From NCBI GenBank assembly GCA_026129905.1, contig JAHCHE010000010.1:1-64000 (forward strand): a stretch of 64,000 nucleotides of DNA, read 5' to 3'. The DNA is from Bryobacteraceae bacterium (GTDB taxonomy: Bacteria; Acidobacteriota; Terriglobia; Bryobacterales; Bryobacteraceae). Both the position numbers and the translations under genes were made by a program. Shown here in pieces: positions 8,105-17,325 of the stretch (position 1 is its first letter; each line of letters begins with the position of its first letter). A model generated the notes under the pieces. That model was not told the origin of the DNA and ran no database searches. It saw nothing but the letters and a program-made list of their open reading frames with translations.

Positions 8105-10009
8105 TCAATTCCCGCTTTCGATCGCCCGTTCCAGTTCCCCGAAGGGGGTGAGCCACAGCACGTCGTAGGGCTGAAACCGCAGGTGCAGCGCGCCGCCGTC
8201 GGCGCTCCATCCCCTCCCCGCTACCAGGTCGTACCAGTAGGCCGACTCGACCCCGAGGTCGTCGACCGGAACCTCCGCGCGGCACGGCCGGTTCGCTACG
8301 TTGGTCACGCACAGGATCCGCTCGTCGCCCGCCGGCGAAATGCGCAGGCTCGCGAACAGCTCCGGCCCCAGCGATAGGATCCGCTGCTGCCCGTTCGGAT
8401 GGAAGGCGGCGTGAAGCGTTCTCGTCGTCAGCAGCCGGCCGAGGTTCTCGACGATCAGGCGCAGCTTCGCCTCCGGCGCCGCCAGGTTCCGCTTGAGTAC
8501 CGCCAGGTCCAGCTTCGCCCGGTTGACGTCGCGCTTCACCTTGGTCCGTAGCGCCAGCCGCACGTCGTTGCGGCTGCCGGCCAGCGAATGGATGTAGATC
8601 GCCGGCACGCCCCGCAACGCCAGCGCGATGCTCCGCGAAGCGAGGAACCGCTGCGCCTGAAAGGCCCGCGACTCGCCGCAGTTCTCCAGGTTCAGCGCGC
8701 TGTACCAGGTGGTATTGATCTCGTAAGGCGCATCGCCGCCGGCCGTGCCGCGATAGGAAACGAATGCGCCCTGCCGCCGCGCCTGCTCGGTCAGGAACCT
8801 GATCTCCTCGTCGGGCAGAATGCCGGCCGCGCCGGGTAGCCCGACTCCATCGTGCGTGTCCAGGATGTTCAGATAGGTGGTCGTGTTCGACGGATACGAC
8901 AGCTCTCCCGCCCACCGCGACAGCCACGTCGCGTCGCCCCGGTAGAAGGCGTGCAGCGTCAGCGGCGGCAGCGCGAAGTTGTAGACCATCTGCGCTTCAT
9001 CCGTCCCGTCGCCGAAGTACGAGGTGTTCTCCTCGTGGGGAACGTTGGTTTCGGTGACCAGCGCGACCTGCGGCGCCGCCACGTCGAGTACGTCGCGGAA
9101 GAGCTTCACGATCTGGTGCGTCTGCTCCAGGCTCGCGCCCGGCGTGCCCAGCTCGTCCCAAAGGTACGTGACCGCGTCCAGCCGCAACAGGTCCGCGCCT
9201 TTCCGGACGTAGAACAGGAGCGTGTCCACGACATTGAGCAGCACTTTCGGATTCCGGTAGTTCAGGTCGATCTGGTCCGGCGAGAAGGTTGTCCACACCC
9301 ACACCGGACCTTCGAGGGAATCGTACTGCGTCAACACGTCGGAGGTCCGCGGCCGCCGTAACAGGGCGCGATGCTCCGGCGTCAGCTCGTCCTTCGACCG
9401 GAGGCACAGCGCGAAACCCCGGTAATCGGGGTTCCCGCTTAGCATCTCCCGGAAGGCCGCGCTTTTCGACGAGGCGTGGTTCACCACCCCGTCGAACATC
9501 AGCCCATACGACTCTCCCAGCGCTTCGATGTCCTTCCATGTCCCCAGGTTGGAGTCGACCATGCGGAAGTCGGTGATCGAGAAGCCACGGTCCGAGGTAT
9601 AGGGGAAGAACGGCAGCACGTGCAGCATGTTGAACAGCCGCGCGCGCGGCTGAACCAGGTCGAGAAACGAGGCCAGCGCCGCGAGCCCCGTCTGTTCCTG
9701 TCCTTCGATGGCGTCGCCGTACGTGATCAGCATCAGGTCCTCGCGGGTGAAGCGCTCGCCCGGATCGAAGCGCTTCTCCGCTTCCCGCAGTTCTTCCGGC
9801 TTGTAGGCCTGGTGGACCCGGATGAGCCGCACGAGTTCCGGCAGCGTCTCCCGGGCGGTCGACTCTCCGTAAAGATGGCGCAGCCGCTCCAGCAGCCGCG
9901 CCTGCCGATCGGCCGGAACCTCGGGATGGGTCTGCGTAAAACGAGGCTCGTCGAGATAGCGAATCCTCTTCCTGGAAAAGCGCACTGCGGTTGGCGGATC
10001 GTTGCTCAT
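8105..10009 (-). CDS. GH13 subfamily 18 glycoside phosphorylase (sucrose/glucosylglycerate type)
   Basis: A 634-aa GH13 enzyme with a helical N-terminal extension of about 110 residues. Conserved GH13 regions are seen: LPFFPYTSDRGFSITDF, DGVVNHAS, LLRLDAVTYLW (nucleophile Asp), LVTETNVP (acid/base Glu) and NILDTHDGVG. This pattern, with no calcium-site features of amylases, matches the sucrose-phosphorylase-like subfamily, which cleaves glucosides with phosphate to give glucose 1-phosphate. Sucrose versus glucosylglycerate or glucosylglycerol cannot be told by eye. The ATG at 10009 has GGAG 9 nt upstream. No signal peptide, so cytoplasmic. It heads a minus-strand run toward an ABC ATPase. Confidence 0.82.
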   Translation of the reverse strand: MSNDPPTAVRFSRKRIRYLDEPRFTQTHPEVPADRQARLLERLRHLYGESTARETLPELVRLIRVHQAYKPEELREAEKRFDPGERFTREDLMLITYGDAIEGQEQTGLAALASFLDLVQPRARLFNMLHVLPFFPYTSDRGFSITDFRMVDSNLGTWKDIEALGESYGLMFDGVVNHASSKSAAFREMLSGNPDYRGFALCLRSKDELTPEHRALLRRPRTSDVLTQYDSLEGPVWVWTTFSPDQIDLNYRNPKVLLNVVDTLLFYVRKGADLLRLDAVTYLWDELGTPGASLEQTHQIVKLFRDVLDVAAPQVALVTETNVPHEENTSYFGDGTDEAQMVYNFALPPLTLHAFYRGDATWLSRWAGELSYPSNTTTYLNILDTHDGVGLPGAAGILPDEEIRFLTEQARRQGAFVSYRGTAGGDAPYEINTTWYSALNLENCGESRAFQAQRFLASRSIALALRGVPAIYIHSLAGSRNDVRLALRTKVKRDVNRAKLDLAVLKRNLAAPEAKLRLIVENLGRLLTTRTLHAAFHPNGQQRILSLGPELFASLRISPAGDERILCVTNVANRPCRAEVPVDDLGVESAYWYDLVAGRGWSADGGALHLRFQPYDVLWLTPFGELERAIESGN

Positions 10010-10100
10010 GAAGGCGTTCTCCACTCCCCATTGTGCACGCCGCCACGGCGGCGTCCGTGGAGGAGCGCCGCGCGTTTACGGTAGAATGACGCGACCAGGG

Positions 10101-11219
10101 ATGTCATCGTCACTCGTCAGGCTTGCCGTATCGATCCTGCTTCTGACGGCCGCGGCCGGCGGCGCAGCGGGGCAGGCGAAGTACGCCGTCCGGCCGGTGG
10201 AGAACCCGGAGTTCCGGCCGAGCCAGATCTTCTTCCGGTTCGAAGACATCGCCTCACCGCCGTTCGACGAGTTGCGGCGCCGGTTCCCGTTCGCCGAGAC
10301 TGTCAAGGGCGTCGAGGACGAGTTCGAGCGAATCCTGCGGTTGCGGCATTGGATCTTCACCACGCTGAAAGTGGATAACTCGAAGCCGAACCCGCCGATG
10401 GACGCCATTTCGATCCTCGCCCAGGGGCCGTCGGGCGGACCGTTCGAATGCTCGCACGCAATGCTGGCGCAGAACGCCGTGATGAACGCCATGGGCTACG
10501 TGACGCGCTGCCTCCAACCCGGGCCCGGAGGGGAAGAGAACACGTACATCGCGGCGGGGAATCACGGCGTGAACGAGGTCTGGTCCAACACGCACCGCAA
10601 GTGGTTCATCTCCGACGCGGAGTTCGACGGGCATTTCGAGAAAGGCGGTGTGCCGCTTTCGGCGCTCGAGATTCGCGACGAACTTCTGAAGAACGACGCG
10701 AAGGACGTCGATCTCGTGGTGGGACCGGAGCGGAAGAAGGCGAAACCTGAACTGCTGTTCTCGCCGCACGCCTACCGTTTTGTGGCCTACGAACTCACGG
10801 GCGACCGCCATACCCAGTCGGGCTGGTCCTCCGGCGCCATGGCCGTTTGGGAGGACGAGTACTTCCGGACGCACACCTGGTATCGGTGGGCTTTTCCGCT
10901 GGGAGGGAAGGCCCCTCCGCACTGGGCCCTGAGGCAAAACTTCTTCGTTCGCGTGGCCCACCGCGACTGGATCGAGTGGACTCCGAATGTCGTCAGCGTC
11001 GGCGCCGAGATACAGGGCGAAGCCGCGCGGGTTCGCCTGCGCTCGCACACTCCGAATCTGGCGCGCCACGAAATGCGCCGCCCGGGCGGACGCTGGGAAC
11101 CGGTGGGGACGGATTTCAACCTGCCACTCCAAGGGCCGCGAGTCGAGAGGGAGTTCCGTGCGGCAAACGTCGCGGGCGTCGCCGGCCCCGTCTCGCGCCT
11201 GCGCATCGAACGCGAATAG
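10101..11219 (+). CDS. Secreted transglutaminase-like (papain-fold) protein
   Basis: A 372-aa protein with a signal peptide (MSSSLVRLAVSILLLTAAAGGAAGQA). The transglutaminase-like triad is recognisable: Cys in GPFECSHAMLAQNAV, His in GNHGVNEVW, Asp in FISDAEFDGHF. A beta-rich region follows after about residue 300. It may act as a protease or peptide cross-linker or hydrolase in the envelope; substrate unknown. An alternative ATG at 10086 adds five residues; I prefer 10101 because TAGAAT at 10082-10087 looks like a -10 element overlapping the first ATG. It is divergent from the GH13 gene. Confidence 0.7.
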   Translation: MSSSLVRLAVSILLLTAAAGGAAGQAKYAVRPVENPEFRPSQIFFRFEDIASPPFDELRRRFPFAETVKGVEDEFERILRLRHWIFTTLKVDNSKPNPPMDAISILAQGPSGGPFECSHAMLAQNAVMNAMGYVTRCLQPGPGGEENTYIAAGNHGVNEVWSNTHRKWFISDAEFDGHFEKGGVPLSALEIRDELLKNDAKDVDLVVGPERKKAKPELLFSPHAYRFVAYELTGDRHTQSGWSSGAMAVWEDEYFRTHTWYRWAFPLGGKAPPHWALRQNFFVRVAHRDWIEWTPNVVSVGAEIQGEAARVRLRSHTPNLARHEMRRPGGRWEPVGTDFNLPLQGPRVEREFRAANVAGVAGPVSRLRIERE

Positions 11220-11225
11220 GCGCGG

Positions 11226-12473
11226 TCAGTCGGCCTTCAGGAGTGAATGCACGGCGCCGATTACCCGGTCCTCCACTCCCGGCGCGAGCGGGGCCGGCCA
11301 GCCGTAGAAGAGAATCGAGCCGGTCGCCCCCGGCGTTCCGGGACCCTGGTCGAGATCCCAGCCGGCTTCGTACCCCCCCTCCTTCAGGATCGCCTCCGAG
11401 GGGATGTAGGCCGGGACTTCGTTCGCGTACCCCACGACCCAGGTCCGGTCCGCCCCGAGTTCCTTCTTCAAGCGGAGGGCGTAATCGACGCACACCTCGC
11501 CGGCCAGCGCGACGAGCGTGAGGTCGTCTCCGAAGCGCCAGGTCTGAATGGGCAGCGGCATTTCCTTAGGCAAGGTTCCCGCATCCATGCTCGCCAGCAT
11601 CATTCGGGCGTGCCGCTGCCGGTACGCGCTCGGACTTCCGGACAGCTCGACGTACTTCGCGCGCGAAGGGGTCGGCATGAGGGGCAGTCCGATCTCGCGA
11701 TATTGGGCGCGCACAGGACCACCGACAGGCCGCCGGGCGGATCTTTCGCCGGCCTCGATCACGGCGGCGGCGAGCGCACGCCCGTGAAGCTCCGCCTGGG
11801 GGACGCCGCCCTGCGGCTGCGGATCGATCTGACCGGCGCAACCGGTGGCGTAGATGGCGGTCGCGCCCGGCAGGCGGCGCTCGATCTCCTCGGCGGCCAC
11901 GCCCGCATAGTCCGGGTGGTAGTGGTAGAAGCCTTCCTGGCCGTTGCGGATCGTGGTGCAGTGACAGGCGTAGGTGAACACCACGGCGCGCGGCTTTCCC
12001 TCCGGCGTTTCCACGCGTAGGATGGGCACGTCCGGGTCCGAGACGCCCGCCGGGTTGGACCCGAAATCGTGGTTCCCGCCGGGCCTGAGAACCCGCCGGT
12101 TCACGCCGAACCGGGCCTCGCCGCGTCCAAACGACAGCCGCGCGGGCCGGAGGTCGCCGAGCGCCTCTCCAATGGCCGTGACGACCTGGCGCCGTATCCG
12201 ATCGGCCGCGTCGTGGAGCTTTCGCATTTCCGCTTCGTCGAGGCCCCAGGAAATGATGGGATCAAAACCTTCCGGCAGGGCCGGGCCGCTGTGCGTGTGG
12301 GTGGCGATCAGCATCAGGTCGTGTTCCCGCAGGTTGAAGCGCTTTTGCGCCTCGGCGGCGATCTCGCGGTGGAGAGTACGAGTGATGATGTGGACATCCA
12401 CGTTTACCATCACGCGCCTCTGCCCCGCGTTGTCTTCGAGCGCCAGCGCGCGGGTCCAGAGGTCGCCCGCCAC
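11226..12473 (-). CDS. Neutral ceramidase-like hydrolase, 5' end disrupted
   Basis: The protein resembles the N-terminal catalytic domain of neutral/alkaline non-lysosomal ceramidases: ATHTHSGPALPEG (metal site), YACHCTT and YATGCAGQIDPQPQ are visible. The first canonical start, GTG at 12473, cuts the domain. The same frame continues upstream to 12593 and encodes YRAGTAKAKITPEQLG and WLGGYSHRNRPAEG, the expected first strands of the domain, but it has no ATG, GTG or TTG there and is closed by TAG at 12594-12596. No signal peptide is found. I therefore read it as a gene that lost its start and export signal, or that uses a non-standard start. It ends 7 bp from the convergent transglutaminase-like gene. 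Confidence 0.7.
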   Translation of the reverse strand: MAGDLWTRALALEDNAGQRRVMVNVDVHIITRTLHREIAAEAQKRFNLREHDLMLIATHTHSGPALPEGFDPIISWGLDEAEMRKLHDAADRIRRQVVTAIGEALGDLRPARLSFGRGEARFGVNRRVLRPGGNHDFGSNPAGVSDPDVPILRVETPEGKPRAVVFTYACHCTTIRNGQEGFYHYHPDYAGVAAEEIERRLPGATAIYATGCAGQIDPQPQGGVPQAELHGRALAAAVIEAGERSARRPVGGPVRAQYREIGLPLMPTPSRAKYVELSGSPSAYRQRHARMMLASMDAGTLPKEMPLPIQTWRFGDDLTLVALAGEVCVDYALRLKKELGADRTWVVGYANEVPAYIPSEAILKEGGYEAGWDLDQGPGTPGATGSILFYGWPAPLAPGVEDRVIGAVHSLLKAD

Positions 12474-12611
12474 GCCTTCGGCGGGACGGTTCCGGTGACT
12501 GTAGCCGCCCAGCCAGCCGAGCTGCTCGGGCGTGATCTTCGCTTTAGCCGTTCCGGCGCGGTAGTCCGCTGTATGAAGCCGCCTGACGCCGCCCTATGGG
12601 TGTTGCGGCCG

Positions 12612-12637
12612 TGGGTGGACCCGCGAGGAGCCACCCA
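12612..12637. repeat. Palindromic element upstream of the ceramidase-like gene
   Basis: TGGGTGG at 12612-12618 pairs with CCACCCA at 12631-12637 around a 12-nt loop. It lies exactly where the ceramidase signal peptide should be coded. Confidence 0.5.
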
Positions 12638-12660
12638 TTTCACGAGTTGAAACCTGACGG

Positions 12661-15357
12661 CTATGGCTTGTGAATCACGATGCTGCCGCCTCCGATCGCC
12701 TGCGGATTCGCGGCGTTGATGTCGTCGGAAGCATTGGCAACGTTATCGTACACGAGGGCGCCGGTGGACTTGTCGGTGATCTTGATCCGGAACTTGTCCA
12801 CGCCGCCGCCTCCGGAGATGTTCCCGTCGGTGGCCGTAAGCAGGAACATGTAGTTGCCGGCGCCGTTCACCGTGCCGGACCCTTTGAATTGCGCCTTGGC
12901 GCCCGAAACCACCAGCCAATCGTACGAGGCGCTCTTGAAATTGAAGCTGGCAACGTGGAACTGGAACTCCGTCTGTCCTGACGGAACCGTGGCGCCCTTG
13001 TTGTACTTGGCAACGAAGCCGAAGGTCGCCTTCCCGGTCAGGGAGGGATCGGCCACGTAAGCGCCCGCCGGCGAGTTGATCCAGCCGCCTCCGGTGACGA
13101 AGCCCGCGCTGGCATCGTAGATCACGATGTATTCGAAGGTGCGCGTGTCGCGGGCGTCGTGGCTGTCCGTGACGGTGGCTGTCACCGTGTACACGCCCGG
13201 TTGAGCATAGGTATGGGCGCCGGCGCATGTGCCCTGGCTCTCATTTACCGTCCCTGAGACCGGCGGCCCATCGCCCCAATTCAGAGCGCAGGTGTGAGTG
13301 TCACCCGCGTCGGCATCCGTGAATTGGACGGTTACGGCGGGCGCGTTTCCGTTGAGCGCGATGGGATTCACGGGACCCGTGACGCTCGTAATCACCGGCG
13401 GGTGATTGCCGGCAGAGAGTGCGTTGACTGTCAGCGTCGTGCTATGGTTCGAGCCTATGTAGTACATCCCGCCGACGTCGAAGCGAACGGTATAGGCGTT
13501 GGGTGGGACGTTGCCGCAAGTGGCTTCCGCCGCGAGCGCGCCCCCCACGCCTCCGCCGCTGGTTGTTACCGCACAGCCGATTGAACCGCCGGTCTGCGAG
13601 ACCAATGCGACTGTTACGGGAATCGCCTTGCCGATGTCGCCAGGGCTGCCGTCGGGCTCCTCGTGAATGGTGGCCTGTAAAACGATCGGCCCAGCCGTGC
13701 CGGTAGCGTCGACGGTCACCGCCGTAGGGTTTCCCGCCGACGGCGTCACGGTGGCCTGTTCGGGCGAGACCGTCAGCGCGCCCGAGCCGTGGCTACTCTC
13801 GATGGTATCAACGGTGCTGGTGAAAACCGCCGCAACCGCGTAGTCGCCCCGCTCTTGTGTGATGAGGTAAGAGGCTGTGAAGTTGCCTGGTTCAACAACC
13901 TGCTCCGGTGTTCCTACGGGTGTGCCAGCGACAGAGAACTGGAGAGTACCTGTTCCCACCATGTCGGATGGTCCCAAGGCAGCGCCCAGAGTGACGGCGT
14001 CGCTGTATTGTCCGGCAGCGGGTTGCACTTGCAGGGTGCTCTTCCGGCTGAAGATGGCGGTCACCGTCTTGGGGGCGTCCATCGTGATCGCCTGTGGATT
14101 GGCGGAGCCCGAAAGCGCTCCGCTGAATCCCTTGAACCTGTAGTCCGGATTAGTCTCAGCGACGCCGACCGTGGCCACGGCGCCAACGTCATAGTAGCCG
14201 CCTCCCGACACCGTGCCCGCCGTTGAGTTTGGGCTGACGACGGTGTCCAGGAGGTATTGGGCTCTGAAATTGCCTACATAGCTCGCGGCAGTCGTGATAC
14301 TAAAAGTTCGGGAGTTGGAGGGCGGCCCATCGGCCCAGCCGTTGAAGATGTACTGCGCTCCAGGCGGACTGGGCTGGATGGAGTCAAACGTGACCGTACA
14401 GTCGGTGCCTGGGGTCAATTGTAATGCGATAGACGTCTCCGGTGCGTACGCGCCCGATGGGCAGCCTGGACCGCTTGTGGAAAAACTGAGTCCCGGAGGC
14501 GAGGAGGCGATGGTGAGGGGGATGCTCGGCCGGAGAACTGCGATACCATTGGCTGCGGCCGCAACCGCGACTACATTCCGCAACCACGGTTGGTCGGGTA
14601 CGATCGTGCCGTCGGTGTCCCAAGCTACCACGGTGCCGTCGCTCTTGAGCGCGACGTTGTTCCTACGCTTGACGGTGATGGCTATCACATTGCTCAGGTT
14701 TGCCGGAACGAAAGGAGCGCCGGCGGATATCGGTGCATCTTGGCTGATGTCAAACGCGTCCACTGTACCATTCCCATATAGAACGAGCAGGTGCCGATCG
14801 CCGGCGGCCATTGCGCTAACCGGGCCGAGCGTTGGGAGGGGGCTTTCTGAGTCGATGGGCCACACGTTGCCGTCGGCCGTTCTTGCAAACGCGCGCGGAG
14901 TGGTGGGAGGTGAGTCGTCAGGCGGCGAAGCGACAGCGACATCAACCGTCCTACCGGCCACTACGGGAGCGAACGTGCAGGCTGGATCGCACCAGGGATT
15001 GCCGAGGGCATCAACAAAGGCGACGCGGCCGTTCTGGGCAGTGCCGCCGACGGCCACAGCCTTTATTTCGGAGGCCAAGTGATTGTTCGGAGTGGTCTGA
15101 CTTCCGAACGCGATACCTCCTCCCCAGACTTCTCTCCCAGCAGCCGCAGTCTTAGCCTTGGTGGTCTGAGGAGGTAATGAAGCAGCAAGATCAAAGGGTT
15201 GGTTAGACGCCTGGATTGCGGTGCCGTCCAGTGTCAGACCGACACAGAAGTCGTCGCCACAGGCAATCCGCCTGAGGTTGATCACCTCTTCAAGCATTCG
15301 AAGGACCTCGTTCTGCCGGTCAGTACATCGAGCCGTGCCATTAACCCCCCAAGGCAC
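12661..15357 (-). CDS. Large surface protein, C-terminal part (RCC1 end, Ig-like/PKD domains), out of frame with its start
   Basis: An 898-aa open frame beginning at a GTG inside the end of the upstream gene and lacking any signal peptide. The first 270 residues continue RCC1-type repeats (IACGDDFCVGLTLDGTAI, HLLVLYGNGTVDAFD, NNVALKSDGTVVAWD). Then come cysteine-containing InlB/Listeria-like repeat strands with FNGWADGPP and FKGFSGALSG, Ig-like segments, a PKD domain (PPVITSVTGPV...AHTYAQPGVYTVTATVTD) and a C-terminal domain starting FVTGGGWINSPAGAY. It reads as the distal part of the protein encoded from 16621. Removing one G from the G6 tract at 15345-15350 would join both frames. Confidence 0.75.
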   Translation of the reverse strand: MPWGVNGTARCTDRQNEVLRMLEEVINLRRIACGDDFCVGLTLDGTAIQASNQPFDLAASLPPQTTKAKTAAAGREVWGGGIAFGSQTTPNNHLASEIKAVAVGGTAQNGRVAFVDALGNPWCDPACTFAPVVAGRTVDVAVASPPDDSPPTTPRAFARTADGNVWPIDSESPLPTLGPVSAMAAGDRHLLVLYGNGTVDAFDISQDAPISAGAPFVPANLSNVIAITVKRRNNVALKSDGTVVAWDTDGTIVPDQPWLRNVVAVAAAANGIAVLRPSIPLTIASSPPGLSFSTSGPGCPSGAYAPETSIALQLTPGTDCTVTFDSIQPSPPGAQYIFNGWADGPPSNSRTFSITTAASYVGNFRAQYLLDTVVSPNSTAGTVSGGGYYDVGAVATVGVAETNPDYRFKGFSGALSGSANPQAITMDAPKTVTAIFSRKSTLQVQPAAGQYSDAVTLGAALGPSDMVGTGTLQFSVAGTPVGTPEQVVEPGNFTASYLITQERGDYAVAAVFTSTVDTIESSHGSGALTVSPEQATVTPSAGNPTAVTVDATGTAGPIVLQATIHEEPDGSPGDIGKAIPVTVALVSQTGGSIGCAVTTSGGGVGGALAAEATCGNVPPNAYTVRFDVGGMYYIGSNHSTTLTVNALSAGNHPPVITSVTGPVNPIALNGNAPAVTVQFTDADAGDTHTCALNWGDGPPVSGTVNESQGTCAGAHTYAQPGVYTVTATVTDSHDARDTRTFEYIVIYDASAGFVTGGGWINSPAGAYVADPSLTGKATFGFVAKYNKGATVPSGQTEFQFHVASFNFKSASYDWLVVSGAKAQFKGSGTVNGAGNYMFLLTATDGNISGGGGVDKFRIKITDKSTGALVYDNVANASDDINAANPQAIGGGSIVIHKP

Positions 15358-16621
15358 AAAAGTTATCTACAAAGGAGACAACCTCGATGTAGACATCCGG
15401 AAAACCGTCGTCTGTAGTGGTGGTCTGGATTACCCTAATGTACTTCCAGGTTGTCGTCGGCGTCACGGGCTTTAAAGCAAATGCGGGAGTCATGTCGCCG
15501 ATTCCACCCACTATCTTCCAGAGCTTGTCCGAAACAGGCGGAAAACCGGTAGGAAGGTTCGAAACGGAGACCACAACGCCTTTCCTTAGCGCTAAGTGGG
15601 GGCGCCCTCCGGCGATGGCGGAGACAAGCGCTGTCGCCGGATCCCGCAGTTCGGCTTTCGTGCATACGTCTGGGTTCGTCTGGTCGGTGCAAACAGGGTA
15701 GAAACACGTGCAGAAGCAGTCGCTGTCGTCAAGGTTTGCGATCGCTCCGCCAAAAGACCAGACCGTGCCGTCGGTCTTTAGAACCAAGGAGCGATCGCCG
15801 GCAGCAGAGATGGCTCGCACGTGTGCTTTAGCGGGATCCATGAGGTCTTTTGGTAACGGAACAGTTTTTTTCCATCGATATGTGGGACTGTGTGACCTGC
15901 CCCAGCCGCCCACCGTACCATCGGCTCTGAGCGCCAGGCTGTGCTCCTGCCCGGCCGCGATATCAATGAAGCCACCATCATCACGGACGTGTACCGCACA
16001 TGGAGTTCCCTCGGGCAGATAAGGAGGAGATTGACCATGGGGCGCAACTGCGCCGACCGTGTTGCTTCCCCACGCTACCACTTTGCCATCCGTTCTCAGG
16101 GCTAGCGCATGATAGCTGCCGCTGAGAGGATAGCCCCCGACAACCACTTTCTCCACATGCTGCAGAGCAGATGAGAGAGGCATAGAGGCCCCGGTTTTTT
16201 CCTGGTACCGATATTCATCCCATACCTTGCATTCTGTCGTGAGCGGCATTGTGTAGACGATGTTGTTGACCCCAAAGTTTTGACCCGCGTTGGAATCCGG
16301 CACAGCCCAACGCACCACACTGCCGTCACCTTTAACGAAAAGCCCCACCCCGGCGGACGAGGCGATGGCTTTTACGTCGCTGACCCCCGGCACCTCTCCT
16401 ACGTTGGAGCCGTACCAGTTCACCACCTTGCCGTCGTTCCTCAGAGCAAGGTGGGGGGTGGAATTGGAAAAGGCCTTGTACTGACCCGAGAACTGGTTGA
16501 ATTCCGAAGAGATGTACGACGGATCTTCGGAAACCACGTTGTGCTCTTGTGCTATTAGCGCGATGCCCGCAACCAACGCTGCCAGCGCCACTGCAAGAAG
16601 CATTGACAACCTACCCAGCAT
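15341..16621 (-). CDS. RCC1-repeat secreted protein, N-terminal part
   Basis: A 426-aa frame with a clear signal peptide (MLGRLSMLLAVALAALVAGIAL is the start region) followed by RCC1/BNR-like beta-propeller repeats, each with a core such as HLALRNDGKVVNWYGSN, HALALRTDGKVVAWGSN, HSLALRADGTVGGWG and SLVLKTDGTVWSFGG. It stops at TAA 15341-15343 directly after a G6 tract, in the middle of a repeat, while the next frame continues the repeats. GGAGAG precedes the ATG at 16621. RCC1-type propellers in bacteria are usually exported binding modules; the ligand is unknown. Together the two parts would make a protein of roughly 1320 residues. Confidence 0.8.
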   Translation of the reverse strand: MLGRLSMLLAVALAALVAGIALIAQEHNVVSEDPSYISSEFNQFSGQYKAFSNSTPHLALRNDGKVVNWYGSNVGEVPGVSDVKAIASSAGVGLFVKGDGSVVRWAVPDSNAGQNFGVNNIVYTMPLTTECKVWDEYRYQEKTGASMPLSSALQHVEKVVVGGYPLSGSYHALALRTDGKVVAWGSNTVGAVAPHGQSPPYLPEGTPCAVHVRDDGGFIDIAAGQEHSLALRADGTVGGWGRSHSPTYRWKKTVPLPKDLMDPAKAHVRAISAAGDRSLVLKTDGTVWSFGGAIANLDDSDCFCTCFYPVCTDQTNPDVCTKAELRDPATALVSAIAGGRPHLALRKGVVVSVSNLPTGFPPVSDKLWKIVGGIGDMTPAFALKPVTPTTTWKYIRVIQTTTTDDGFPDVYIEVVSFVDNFCALGG

Positions 16622-16765
16622 ATTTTGATCTCTCCATTTCGCAGCGTTCTACCTGCCGAGTGCCTCCGAGGGGCGTTTCAGCAGACTGGCAGCAGAATAC
16701 ACGTGCTGGTGGCGAGCAGTGGCGTTAGTAACGGTTACAAACGCGAAAAATAAAGATCAGAACGT

Positions 16766-16789
16766 ACGTTACATCGACGTTACATGTAA
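16766..16789. promoter_or_regulatory. Tandem ACGTTACAT repeats with a TTACATGTAA palindrome
   Basis: ACGTTACAT occurs at 16766-16774 and 16777-16785 (11-bp period, one helical turn). The second copy runs into the perfect palindrome TTACATGTAA at 16780-16789. The site lies about 150 bp upstream of the RCC1 gene start and could be an operator; the core resembles TACA/TGTA half sites used by BlaI-type repressors. No direct evidence. Confidence 0.4.
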
Positions 16790-16937
16790 TGTCTAGAACG
16801 TTATTAACGCCATCCACACGCGCTCTAAGTCGTCGCCAGGCTACCTGGCCGAGGCGGCTCCGGCAGTCGACATCGCCAAGACAGGCTTCAGCCGCCACAC
16901 GCCCGAGCCCCCACCCTTCGGTGGTGTGCAAAAACCC

Positions 16938-17289
16938 GGCGCGCGCCTTGCCGAAGAAGTCGAGCATGGCCTTCTGCGCCGCGTTCTCCAAGCCCGTCTC
17001 CTGCTGGTAGAAGCGAAGCTCGCGGTCAATCCACTCCAGGAAGAATCGCGCGTCCTCCGGCACAATGCCCGTATCGGCGCCCGCCTTCACCCAAACCGGG
17101 CTCGTCTGCGCGAAGCGGACCGTCGCTCCGGGTTTCTCAATCGCCCGCGCCGCGATCCACCCGCTTTCCTTCACCGGAAGCTCGAAAACGGCGTTAAGCT
17201 GCCGCGCGCCCCGCTCGCCGCGCAGGGTCCTCACCACCCGTCCCTTGTAGACGACGTCCAGCCGGTCCAGCGCTCCCAGCGACCGGGCC
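16938..17289 (-). pseudogene. Truncated duplicate of the CehA-like gene C-terminus
   Basis: This segment repeats, in the same orientation and with about 90% identity by eye, the sequence at 19389-19743, the last 120 codons of the CehA/McbA-like gene. It encodes LGALDRLDVVYKGRVVRTL to LDFFGKARAG with one in-frame codon loss (QKAM versus QKKAM) and conservative changes. The rest of the gene is absent, and beyond 16938 the frame runs into unrelated sequence down to 16725. It starts 36 bp after the stop of the TIGR03437 gene, so the latter is flanked by direct repeats. Confidence 0.88.
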
Positions 17290-17325
17290 TCGCGTTGTGA
17301 CGCCTCGCAATCGGCTGGAGCTTCA

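Noticed and set aside
16725-16937. Extension of the CehA fragment frame as a possible transposase remnant
   Set aside because: The tail has no recombinase or transposase motif I can name, and no terminal inverted repeats or target duplications were found nearby.
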